A stretch of DNA of 24,879 bases from NCBI GenBank assembly GCA_012510325.1, contig JAAZIG010000068.1, positions 1 through 24,879 on the forward strand, in the 5' to 3' direction. The stretch is from Bacillota bacterium (lineage in GTDB: Bacteria; Bacillota; Dethiobacteria; DTU022). Position numbers and translations under genes: made by a program. Of this stretch, positions 1-7,137 are shown in pieces; positions within the stretch are counted from its first letter, which is position 1; each line of letters opens with the position of its first letter. Below the pieces are notes generated by a model. The model was not told the DNA's origin, did no database searches, and saw only the letters and a list, made by a program, of their open reading frames with translations.

Positions 1-1038
1 GGCCAGAAGGTAAAGACCCACCGCCGCCGGCATGGAGAAGAGCACGGTCAGCTTTATCGAAACAGCAGAGCGGCTCCTGATCAGCATTTTGTTGCGCAAG
101 ACTAAAGCTTCCGAAATCGCCGGCACCAGACTCATGCTCAGAGCCAGGGTGACCACGTTGGGGAAATAGACTACTGAGCCGGCCATCCCGGTGAGCTGAC
201 CGAAAAGAGCGGTAGCCTGCTGCTGGGCCAGTCCGATGGCCTTCAGCCTGCCGGGAACAATCAGCTGATCGATGAGGCTCAGCAGCGGCATGATCAGCGA
301 GCCGAAAGTGATGGGAATAGCCAGATTAAAGATGCGCCGGATGATCAGACCGGCCGACTGGGGTTCTGTTTTGCGCTGAGCCCGGACCTTTTCCATGAAC
401 AGCGGACGCCGCCGGTAATAGAGCAGCAGCAGCAAAAACAGGCCGAGAATCCCTCCGGCCACTGTACCAAAAGCGGCGCCGGCAGCAGCGTATTCCAGCC
501 CCCGGCCCAGCAGGTGCATCGCCAGATAAAGAGACAACACCGCCCGGCCCACCTGTTCGATCACCTGCGAAGCGGCAGTGGGGAACATATATTGCTGCCC
601 CTGAAAAAAGCCGCGCAGCGCCGACATCATCGTCACAAAAAATATGGCCGGGGCGATGGCCATGATCGAGTAAACCGAAAGGGGATCCGCTTTTGTAATT
701 TGGACAAGGCTCCCGGCAGTAAAATACAGAAACAAGGTTATCGCCAGACCGGTCAGGGTCAGAATGAAGAAGGCGATGCGAAAGACCCGCATTGCCTCCC
801 GGTAATCGTTTACGGTGACCTTTTCCGCGACCAGCTTCGAGATGGCCACCGGGATCCCCGCCGTCGAGATGGCCAGCAGGGTCGAGTAGATCGGATAGGC
901 CATCTGATAGAGACCGATGCCGCCGTCGCCGATAATTCTGACAAGCCAGATCTTCATCGCGGCGCCGATGAAACGAACCCCCACCCCGGCCACAGCCAGA
1001 ATAGCCGCGCCCCGGATAAATCTGCTGTGGCTGGACAA
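1..1038 (-). CDS. spoVB: SpoVB/YabM-type polysaccharide flippase (MATE/MVF superfamily), 3' end cut off
   Basis: This is a multi-spanning membrane protein of the family that includes SpoVB, YabM and MurJ, which move lipid-linked wall or spore-cortex precursors across the membrane. The reverse strand is open from a TTG at 1038 to the window edge, giving about 346 residues of a usual 500 or more. The N-terminus carries the family pattern of a Gly/Ala-rich first helix followed by RIIGDGGIGLYQMAYPIY and a segment reading GIPVAISKLVAEK. Further hydrophobic segments follow at roughly residues 80-110 and 150-175 and in the C-terminal part. I chose the TTG because GGAAGG-type ribosome-binding sequence lies just upstream and no ATG occurs before residue 24. 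It lies downstream of spoVT, as yabM does in B. subtilis. Which paralogue it is (SpoVB, YabM or YkvU type) cannot be decided here, so the symbol is provisional. Confidence 0.87.
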   Translation of the reverse strand, partial: MSSHSRFIRGAAILAVAGVGVRFIGAAMKIWLVRIIGDGGIGLYQMAYPIYSTLLAISTAGIPVAISKLVAEKVTVNDYREAMRVFRIAFFILTLTGLAITLFLYFTAGSLVQITKADPLSVYSIMAIAPAIFFVTMMSALRGFFQGQQYMFPTAASQVIEQVGRAVLSLYLAMHLLGRGLEYAAAGAAFGTVAGGILGLFLLLLLYYRRRPLFMEKVRAQRKTEPQSAGLIIRRIFNLAIPITFGSLIMPLLSLIDQLIVPGRLKAIGLAQQQATALFGQLTGMAGSVVYFPNVVTLALSMSLVPAISEALVLRNKMLIRSRSAVSIKLTVLFSMPAAVGLYLLA

Positions 1039-1087
1039 AGCCCTTCCTTCCCTTCCGGTACCGGTCCCTTTAGATACTCCTAGCGGC

Positions 1088-1133
1088 TGTATTATACCAA
1101 CTACTGCCTTATGTATTATACCAACTACTGCCT
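1088..1133 (-). promoter_or_regulatory. tandemly duplicated extended -10 promoter element upstream of the flippase gene
   Basis: A 22-bp unit occurs twice with a 24-bp period (1088-1109 and 1112-1133). On the minus strand each copy contains TGGTATAAT, a perfect extended -10 box (TATAAT at 1091-1096 and 1115-1120). No good -35 box is visible. The proximal copy lies about 50 bp before the TTG start of the flippase gene. The duplication is seen directly; promoter function is inferred. Confidence 0.55.
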
Positions 1134-1154
1134 GCCTGATCTACTTTTCAGGGT

Positions 1155-1709
1155 TTACTGCTCCATCTGCTTGGCCAAAAATGAAGCAGCGGTCTCAGCC
1201 AGCTTGAGCTCCAGATCGGTCATCTTCATCGAAGGATCCCGGCTGCCGATAACCACCGCGCCGATGGGATCACCCTCGGAGATGATCGGTGCGATCACTT
1301 CATTGGCAAAGCGAGGGCCGAACATGTCATCCGATTCCCGGTAATACTGGTGGGCGGAGGTGTCGTTGATCAACACACTCTTTCGATTTTCCATAACCTG
1401 CTCCAGGGCGCTGTTCAGGGGCCGATTCACAAATTCTTTCTTTGGCGCCCCGGCCACCGCAATGATGGTGTCCCGGTCGGCAATGCATGAAATGTGGCCC
1501 ATCGATTCGTAGAGAGAATCGGCATACTCCTGGGCAAAATCACCCAGTTCACCGATGGGAGAGTACTTTTTCAGGATAACCTCTCCACCCCGGTCCACGT
1601 AAATCTCCAAAGGATCGCCTTCTCTAATCTTCAGGGTGCGGCGGATTTCCTTGGGGATGACAACCCGGCCAAGATCGTCAATGCGCCTGACAATACCGGT
1701 TGCTTTCAA
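1155..1709 (-). CDS. spoVT: stage V sporulation transcription factor SpoVT
   Basis: SpoVT is a forespore transcriptional regulator that adjusts sigma-G-dependent genes and spore properties. The protein has 184 residues (B. subtilis about 178). An N-terminal SpoVT/AbrB swapped-hairpin DNA-binding domain occupies about residues 1-50 (MKATGIVRRIDDLGRVVIP). A GAF-like domain follows at about 55-180, with AVVIGSRDPSMKMTDLELKL near its end. The start is TTG at 1709, placed 8 nt after an AGGAGG ribosome-binding site. It follows mfd by about 80 bp, the same order as in B. subtilis, and has its own sigma-G-like promoter in that gap. The closely related AbrB at 21772 shares only the N-terminal domain. 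Confidence 0.95.
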   Translation of the reverse strand: MKATGIVRRIDDLGRVVIPKEIRRTLKIREGDPLEIYVDRGGEVILKKYSPIGELGDFAQEYADSLYESMGHISCIADRDTIIAVAGAPKKEFVNRPLNSALEQVMENRKSVLINDTSAHQYYRESDDMFGPRFANEVIAPIISEGDPIGAVVIGSRDPSMKMTDLELKLAETAASFLAKQMEQ

Positions 1710-1760
1710 CTATGTTTCCTCCTTTGTGAAGTTCCAGGCAATAACTCTCTGCTCCGAAAT

Positions 1761-1790
1761 TAGTATTCATCCCCAACAGCTCTTTTATGC
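1761..1790 (-). promoter_or_regulatory. candidate sigma-G promoter of spoVT
   Basis: On the minus strand GCATA (1786-1790) is followed after 18 bp by AATACTA (1761-1767). This fits the sigma-G pattern gYATR, 18 bp, CATnnTA with one mismatch. Transcription would start near 1754, leaving a leader of about 45 nt before the TTG start. spoVT is a sigma-G gene in B. subtilis, which supports the reading. The -35 element abuts the mfd stop codon. Confidence 0.55.
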
Positions 1791-1791
1791 A

Positions 1792-4700
1792 TCAGGAATC
1801 TTTTGGTGCCGGCGCCTCTGCAGGCCGATCTTCGGACAGCTCTTTTAAAAAGCGGTGCAGCTCCGGAAGCATCTTCTCCCCGGCGCTTTTGTGAAATTTC
1901 AGCCCCAGCGTCTCCCCGCCGAGCCGGTGAACCCGCCACTGCCCCCGGCACACCGCCGGATCGAGGCGGAACCGATCGGGGCTGCGACCGGGCCAAAATT
2001 TGACGGTGACGGCACCGTCATGCTGCTCCAGCGAAGCGATGCCGAGACGGACGGCAGTGAGCCTTAAAGCCGCCGCCTGCAGCAGATTCTGCACCGGCGG
2101 GGGCGGACTCCCGTAGCGATCGCGCAGCTCCTCTTCAATTTCGCGGAGCTCACTCTCCGAGGTCAGGGTATAGATCCGCTTGTAGAAATCGATCTTCTGC
2201 CCCTGATTGATGATATAGGAAGAGGGCAGAAAGGCGTTCAACTTCAGATCGAGGCGGGGCGGCGGAGGCGGCTCCTCCTTGGGCGGACGCTCCTTGATCC
2301 TGGCCACCGCCTCCTCAAGAAGGCGGGAATAGAGATCAAAACCGATCTCCACCATAAAACCATGCTGCTCCGACCCGAGAATATTGCCGGCGCCGCGGAT
2401 CTCCAGATCGCGCAGAGCCACCTTGAACCCTGAGCCGAGCTCGGTAAACTCCTTGATCGCCTGCAGCCTTTTCTTCGCGTTTTCCGAGATAATCTTATCC
2501 CGGCGGTAGGTCAGATAGGCGTAAGCGAGCCGGTGGGAACGGCCCACCCGCCCGCGGAGCTGATAGAGCTGAGCCAGGCCGAACTGATCGGCATCAAAGA
2601 CGAGCAAGGTGTTCACATTGGGGATATCCAGACCCGCCTCGATGATCGTTGTGCTCACCAGGATCTGATATTCCCCGCTGATAAAGTCTTCCATCAGCTG
2701 CTCCAGAGCGCTTTCGGGGATGCGACCGTGCCCCACCGCCACCGCCGCATGGGGGAACATCTCCCGGATCCTTTCAGCCATGGCGCGAATCCCGGCGATG
2801 CGGTTGAAGACAAAGTAGATCTGGCCTCCCCGATCCAGCTCTCTCTGGATCGCCTCTTGAACCAGATGATCGGAGTACTCGGCGACAAAAGTCTGAACGG
2901 GGTAGCGGTTTTCCGGCGGTGTTTCGATGACACTGAGATCTCTCACCCCGACGAGGGAAAGATGCATCGTCCGCGGTATCGGCGTCGCCGTCATTGCCAG
3001 GACATCGACGGAGAGGCGCATCTGCTTCAGTTTTTCTTTATGGCGCACCCCGAAACGCTGCTCCTCATCGATGATCAGAAGCCCCAGATCGTGAAAACGG
3101 ATATCCTTCGACAGGAGACGGTGGGTCCCGATAACGATATCGATCTTCCCGTCAGCCAGATCCTTCAGAATTTTTTTCTGCTCCGCCGGGGAGACAAACC
3201 GGCTCAGCTGGGCAACGCGAAAGGGAAATTCGGCGAAGCGCTCCGAAAATGTTCGGAAATGCTGCTGCGAGAGGACCGTGGTCGGAACAAGCATGGCCGC
3301 CTGCTTCCCCTCCATCACGATCTTGAAAGCGGCCCGCAAAGCCACCTCGGTCTTGCCGTAACCGACATCACCGCAGATCAGTCGATCCATGGGATGGTCC
3401 TTCTCCAGATCTGCCTTCACCTCGGCGATAGCCTGCAGCTGATCGCTTGTCTCTTCGTAGGGGAAAAGGGATTCGAATTCCGCCTGCCAGGGGTGATCGC
3501 CGCCAAAACTGTAGCCGGCGGTGAGTTCGCGGGCGGCGTAGAGGGAGAGCAGCTCCTGGGCCATCTCCTCGACAGAGGCTTTCACCTGACTTTTGATCCG
3601 CTGCCATTCACCGCCGCCGAGGCGGTGCAGCCGCGGCGCCTTCCCCTCCGCCCCGATATACTTCTGGATGAGCTCGATCTGATCTGCCGGCAGGTACAGC
3701 TTATCGCTGCCCTGATATTTTATAAGCAGGTAATCCCGCTGGAGACCGCTGATCTCAAGGGTGTTCAGCCCCAGATATTTACCGATGCCGTGCTGTTCGT
3801 GAACCACATAATCGCCCACGACCAGATCACGGTAATGACGCAGCCCGGTCCCTTCCGGCCGGGGCAGCCTCTTTTTTTTGCGGCGCCGGGGAAGGAGATT
3901 GTGCTCGGTGACAACGGCCAGCTTCAGTGAAGGGATCAGGAAACCCTCCTCCAGGCTCGCGGTGAGCAGGCGCGCTTCGCCCGGGGCCCAGGGCACTGCG
4001 GAGGGAACGCCCACCGCCAGGCCCTGCTCCTCGAACAGCCGGCTCAGGCCTGCACCCCGCTCCGCTGTAGCGGCGACAACAGCAATGCGGTAGCCCTTTC
4101 TCCTCCATGCGGCAAAATCGGAGCGCAGCAGCTCCCACTGCCCGTGGTAGCCGGCGACGCTCTTTCCCTCCAGCACCAGCTCCCGCGACAGCCGCAGGGG
4201 GCCCGTCGAGGCGGGGAACAGGGTCTGGGCCAGCAGGTTGGGAACGGAGGGAAACAGCTCTTCGATCTGCCAGAAAGGAGCGCCGGCCCCGGGCAGCAGC
4301 TCTCCCCGGGCGATAATGCTGCCGTAGTGCGAGAGCAGCTCCCGGTGCAGCTCGGCAGCCTTTTTGAAAATTTCAGCCGGTTCCTCAAGGAGCACCACCG
4401 AATCGGCCGGCAGGTAGTCGAAGAGGCTGGCTCCGGCACCGTAAAAATAAGAAAAATAGCCGGAGAGATGATCGAGAGCACCGGGCACGGCGAGGCGGTT
4501 GAGGTGATCTGCAGTACTGGTTTTCAGCTTCGCCGCCGTCGCTTCGTCCCCCCGGCGGAGCAGCCGGGAAAGTGCTGCTTCCAGTTCGCGGCGGATCCGT
4601 TGCTCCCCCTGCTCAAACAGCGTTTCGGGGATGACCAGTTCGTACGCCGGGGGGATCACCGCCTGCTCCAGCCGTTCCGTGGAACGCTGTGTCCCGGGGT

Positions 4701-5334
4701 CGAAATAGCGGAGCGAATCGATGACTTCGCCAAAAAGCTCCACCCGCAGGGGTCGCTCCCGACCCGGGGGGAAGATATCGATAATTCCGCCGCGGGCGCT
4801 GCACTGTCCCGGCCCCTCGATCAGAGGCACCCTCTCATAACCGTTCTCGTCAAGTTTTTTTAAAAGGAGCTCCCGGTCGACGGCCCCGCCAAGCAGCAGC
4901 GGTATGAGCAGGCGGCGCCACTCTGCGGGAGGCAACATCCGCGAGATCAGCGCGCTGAAGGGAGCGACCACAAGAGCGCTCTCCCGGCGGTGCAGACTTT
5001 CCAAAAATGAGAGGCGCTGCCGGCGCTGCTCTGTACTGCGGGTGAGGAAGTCGGCGGTGCTAAAGAGTTCCCGGGCCGGCAGCAGACTCACCCGGCGGGA
5101 GGGCAAAAAAGCAAGCAGATTCTCGTAAACCTTTTCCGCCCGGGCGACATCGGCGGCAAGGACCACGATCGGGCGACCGGTCACTTCGAAAAGGCCCGCC
5201 TGGAGAAATGCCCCGGCGCTGCCCCCGATCCCGGCAACAGCGATGCCGGAACCGGAGGGGGCGGCAATCTCCTCGATTAATCTGTTAAAGGAACTGTCCC
5301 GAGGCCACTCTTGAAGCAGTTCGTGCAAAAACAC
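1792..5334 (-). CDS. mfd: transcription-repair coupling factor Mfd
   Basis: Mfd is an ATP-dependent DNA translocase that removes RNA polymerase stalled at lesions and recruits UvrA for nucleotide excision repair. It has 1180 residues, matching the B. subtilis length of 1177. Order of domains: UvrB-like N-terminal modules (about 1-400); the CarD-like RNA-polymerase-interacting domain with GDYVVHEQHGIGKYLG (about 500-560); the helicase domain with Walker A GDVGYGKTEVA near 655 and the Walker B region DEEQRFGV near 758; RecG-like translocation motifs with QLRGRVGRS; and the C-terminal TRCF domain from about 1030. The start is GTG at 5334, preceded by GAGG. It lies 63 bp downstream of fin, the conserved Bacillus arrangement, and is probably co-transcribed with it. 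Confidence 0.98.
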   Translation of the reverse strand: MFLHELLQEWPRDSSFNRLIEEIAAPSGSGIAVAGIGGSAGAFLQAGLFEVTGRPIVVLAADVARAEKVYENLLAFLPSRRVSLLPARELFSTADFLTRSTEQRRQRLSFLESLHRRESALVVAPFSALISRMLPPAEWRRLLIPLLLGGAVDRELLLKKLDENGYERVPLIEGPGQCSARGGIIDIFPPGRERPLRVELFGEVIDSLRYFDPGTQRSTERLEQAVIPPAYELVIPETLFEQGEQRIRRELEAALSRLLRRGDEATAAKLKTSTADHLNRLAVPGALDHLSGYFSYFYGAGASLFDYLPADSVVLLEEPAEIFKKAAELHRELLSHYGSIIARGELLPGAGAPFWQIEELFPSVPNLLAQTLFPASTGPLRLSRELVLEGKSVAGYHGQWELLRSDFAAWRRKGYRIAVVAATAERGAGLSRLFEEQGLAVGVPSAVPWAPGEARLLTASLEEGFLIPSLKLAVVTEHNLLPRRRKKKRLPRPEGTGLRHYRDLVVGDYVVHEQHGIGKYLGLNTLEISGLQRDYLLIKYQGSDKLYLPADQIELIQKYIGAEGKAPRLHRLGGGEWQRIKSQVKASVEEMAQELLSLYAARELTAGYSFGGDHPWQAEFESLFPYEETSDQLQAIAEVKADLEKDHPMDRLICGDVGYGKTEVALRAAFKIVMEGKQAAMLVPTTVLSQQHFRTFSERFAEFPFRVAQLSRFVSPAEQKKILKDLADGKIDIVIGTHRLLSKDIRFHDLGLLIIDEEQRFGVRHKEKLKQMRLSVDVLAMTATPIPRTMHLSLVGVRDLSVIETPPENRYPVQTFVAEYSDHLVQEAIQRELDRGGQIYFVFNRIAGIRAMAERIREMFPHAAVAVGHGRIPESALEQLMEDFISGEYQILVSTTIIEAGLDIPNVNTLLVFDADQFGLAQLYQLRGRVGRSHRLAYAYLTYRRDKIISENAKKRLQAIKEFTELGSGFKVALRDLEIRGAGNILGSEQHGFMVEIGFDLYSRLLEEAVARIKERPPKEEPPPPPRLDLKLNAFLPSSYIINQGQKIDFYKRIYTLTSESELREIEEELRDRYGSPPPPVQNLLQAAALRLTAVRLGIASLEQHDGAVTVKFWPGRSPDRFRLDPAVCRGQWRVHRLGGETLGLKFHKSAGEKMLPELHRFLKELSEDRPAEAPAPKDS

Positions 5335-5397
5335 AGTTTCGGTCCTCTCTTTGTGGGGAGTGTGAATCTTGTGAAAAATGCGCTGCCCTCAGCCCCG

Positions 5398-5634
5398 TCA
5401 ATGGACGTCGGGTTTTCTCCTGTAGGGCCACTCCGCTTCGTGAATGGGAGCGGTCTCTGCACAGTGATCGCACAGGGAATAGATAAACAGATCTCCCGTT
5501 TCAGCAGACTTTATTATATCTTCGTGCAGATCCACCGTCAACAGATCGATGCCCATCTGCTGCAGCTCCTTTTCAGTTAAGCTGAGCACACCGATAAGCG
5601 CCCCGCAGCGATCACAGATGTAGGTGATCCTCAT
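5398..5634 (-). CDS. fin: anti-sigma-F factor Fin (YabK, DUF2757 family)
   Basis: Fin is a small zinc-binding protein made under sigma-F control that helps shut off sigma-F and allow the switch to sigma-G in the forespore. The 78-residue protein begins MRITYICDRCG and has a second pair in SLCDHC, giving the two CxxC pairs of the family. It sits between pth and mfd, exactly as in B. subtilis. I chose ATG at 5634 because GGTGA lies 8 nt upstream and the family starts a few residues before the first CxxC. An in-frame ATG at 5658 would add eight residues but has no good ribosome-binding site. A sigma-F-like promoter precedes it. Confidence 0.87.
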   Translation of the reverse strand: MRITYICDRCGALIGVLSLTEKELQQMGIDLLTVDLHEDIIKSAETGDLFIYSLCDHCAETAPIHEAEWPYRRKPDVH

Positions 5635-5673
5635 ACGCTCTCTCACCATCATATTCATGTAAGATCTGTGATT

Positions 5674-5702
5674 ATGCTTCCCCCCGTCGCCGGGATCTAT
5701 CC
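5674..5702 (-). promoter_or_regulatory. candidate sigma-F promoter of fin
   Basis: On the minus strand GGATA (5698-5702) and GGGAAGCAT (5674-5682) are separated by 15 bp. This resembles the sigma-F consensus GywTA, 15 bp, GGnrAnAnT, with one mismatch in each box. Initiation near 5667 gives a leader of about 33 nt to the ATG at 5634 and would make the ATG at 5658 nearly leaderless. This is inference from pattern and from the known regulation of fin in B. subtilis. Confidence 0.4.
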
Positions 5703-5748
5703 TCGCAGGGCCGGACCCTCTGCCGGGGGAGCGGTGCCGGCGGACCGG

Positions 5749-5780
5749 AAAATGAAAACCGTCCTCCGGTGAGAGGACGG
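5749..5780 (-). terminator. intrinsic terminator after pth
   Basis: On the minus strand CCGTCCTC, a six-base loop and GAGGACGG (5759-5780) form an 8-bp stem. TTTTCATTTT (5749-5758) follows. It lies 30 bp after the pth stop codon and separates pth from the fin-mfd unit. Confidence 0.75.
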
Positions 5781-5809
5781 AACAAGGGATCGGCCAGGGT
5801 CCCGACCGG

Positions 5810-6361
5810 TCAGGGAGGGCGGTTAAACCGGTTCATCGACTCCTCCAGCCCCTGCCCGAGAAAAACGATGAGCGCTTCAACAGCCCGTTCAACGGCCCCG
5901 TCGAGGAGCTCCCGCTCCGGCGGCGGCGGCACCTCGAGCACATGGGAGGCGCTGTCACCGGAGAGCGGTTTGCCGATACCGAGGCGCAGACGCACAAAAT
6001 CGCCGGTACCGATGGTGTCGATAACCGATTGAACGCCGCGGTGCCCCCCGCTGCCCCCCCCGGAGCGCAGCCTGAGCCAACCCGGCGGAAGGTCGAGATC
6101 ATCGTAAATCAAAATGAGCTGTGCGGGCTTAAGGCGATAGCGCCGCATCAGCTCGGCAACCGCCCGCCCGCTCAAATTCATAAAGGTGCGCGGTTGAACC
6201 AGAAGAACCCGCTGCGACCGGCAGACGGCGGCAGCGCAGCAAGAATGGCGCAGCTGAAACGGTCTTCCCGCTCCGCTGGATCTGGAAAACAGCTCCACCA
6301 CGCCGTAGCCCAGATTGTGCCTGGTCCCGCTGTAACGTTCCCCGGGGTTGCCCAGGCCCAC
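5810..6361 (-). CDS. pth: peptidyl-tRNA hydrolase
   Basis: Pth releases tRNA from peptidyl-tRNAs dropped by the ribosome. Family signatures are clear: GLGNPGERY, TRHNLGY with the catalytic His (residue 15 here), FMNLSG, YDDLDLPPG with the catalytic-site Asp, and a GGHRG loop. At that loop the well-studied enzymes have GGHNG, so an Arg replaces a tRNA-contacting Asn. The length from the GTG at 6361 is 183 residues. This start is uncertain. It removes most of the first beta-strand that normally precedes GLGNPG, it lacks a ribosome-binding site, and the in-frame sequence upstream (KYHYAAV) looks like that strand but has no ATG, GTG or TTG. The gene follows rplY by about 45 bp and is followed by a terminator. 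Confidence 0.93.
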   Translation of the reverse strand: MGLGNPGERYSGTRHNLGYGVVELFSRSSGAGRPFQLRHSCCAAAVCRSQRVLLVQPRTFMNLSGRAVAELMRRYRLKPAQLILIYDDLDLPPGWLRLRSGGGSGGHRGVQSVIDTIGTGDFVRLRLGIGKPLSGDSASHVLEVPPPPERELLDGAVERAVEALIVFLGQGLEESMNRFNRPP

Positions 6362-6406
6362 GGCAGCATAGTGATACTTTTCGCGAACCCTTCCCCGGAA
6401 AAGGAT

Positions 6407-7084
6407 TTATTCCCCGGCCTCCTCGCCCTCCGGCGGCGTCTCCTGCTCGCCCTCCGGTGCGGCTTCCTCGTCTTCCTCGCCTTCCAACAGCTCTTCCTCT
6501 TCCTCTTCTTCTTCCTCTTCTTCCGGAGCGAGGACCTGTGCCAGAGGTTCCTCCGGCTCGGTCAACAGGGTGACCCCTTCCGGCAGGGTCAGGCTGCCGA
6601 CGCTGACGCTATCCCCGATCTCCAGCGAAGAAAGGTCGATCTCCAGGAGCTCCGGAATGTTCACCGGAAGGCACCTGACGCTCACTTCGCGCAGCAGGAT
6701 CTGAATGATCCCGCCCTCAATAGTGCCGACCGCTTCTCCGACAAAGTTCAACGGGACCTCCACCTCGATCTCATCCTCCATGGAGATACGGATAAAATCA
6801 ACGTGCAGGAGATGATCCGGTTGCCAGAGATGCCGTTGAATCTCTTTTAGCATCACTGTTTCCCGGGCGGAATCGGCATCGCCGCCGATCTCCAGATCGA
6901 TGAGCACGTTCGTCCCCCCGGCGGCCAGAACCCTTCTCAGCAGACGGCCGTCTACCATAAGCGAACGGGTCTCTTTGCCCCGTCCATAAAGTACCGCCGG
7001 AACCCTACCCTCCCGGCGCAGTTCGTTGAGCTCGCCCCTGGTTAAGGGCGAGCGGATTTCTGCTTCCAATATCATTCTTTCCAT
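6407..7084 (-). CDS. rplY: 50S ribosomal protein L25 / general stress protein Ctc
   Basis: This is the 5S-rRNA-binding L25 protein of the long Ctc/TL5 type. The N-terminal L25 domain spans about residues 5-95 (LTRGELNELRREGRVPAVLYG, HLLHVDFI). The C-terminal beta domain spans about 100-185 (VPLNFVGEAVGTIEGG, LEIGDSVSV). It ends in an unusually acidic tail of about 40 residues, including a run of about 11 Glu (188-198). The total length is 225 residues. The ATG at 7084 follows GGAGG by 10 nt. It lies between prs and pth, as ctc does in B. subtilis, and has its own near-perfect sigma-A promoter. Confidence 0.95.
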   Translation of the reverse strand: MERMILEAEIRSPLTRGELNELRREGRVPAVLYGRGKETRSLMVDGRLLRRVLAAGGTNVLIDLEIGGDADSARETVMLKEIQRHLWQPDHLLHVDFIRISMEDEIEVEVPLNFVGEAVGTIEGGIIQILLREVSVRCLPVNIPELLEIDLSSLEIGDSVSVGSLTLPEGVTLLTEPEEPLAQVLAPEEEEEEEEEEELLEGEEDEEAAPEGEQETPPEGEEAGE

Positions 7085-7108
7085 ATTACGAAAACCTCCT
7101 CGACGTCA

Positions 7109-7137
7109 AGTATACCCATGGTGGAAGATGGTGTCAA
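7109..7137 (-). promoter_or_regulatory. strong sigma-A promoter of rplY-pth
   Basis: On the minus strand TTGACA (7132-7137) is followed after 17 bp by TATACT (7109-7114), a near-consensus promoter. The -35 box directly follows the prs stop codon. The start would be near 7102, giving a very short leader that still contains the GGAGG site of rplY. Confidence 0.8.

Noticed and set aside
2533..3930. A 465-codon plus-strand reading frame.
   Set aside because: It lies wholly inside mfd on the other strand, its translation is rich in His, Gln, Asp and Gly as expected for an antisense shadow, and it has no recognisable domain.
7102..7137. Sigma-B promoter of rplY like that of ctc in B. subtilis.
   Set aside because: GGGTAT is present but there is no GTTTAA-like -35 at 12-15 bp, and the sigma-A match is much better.
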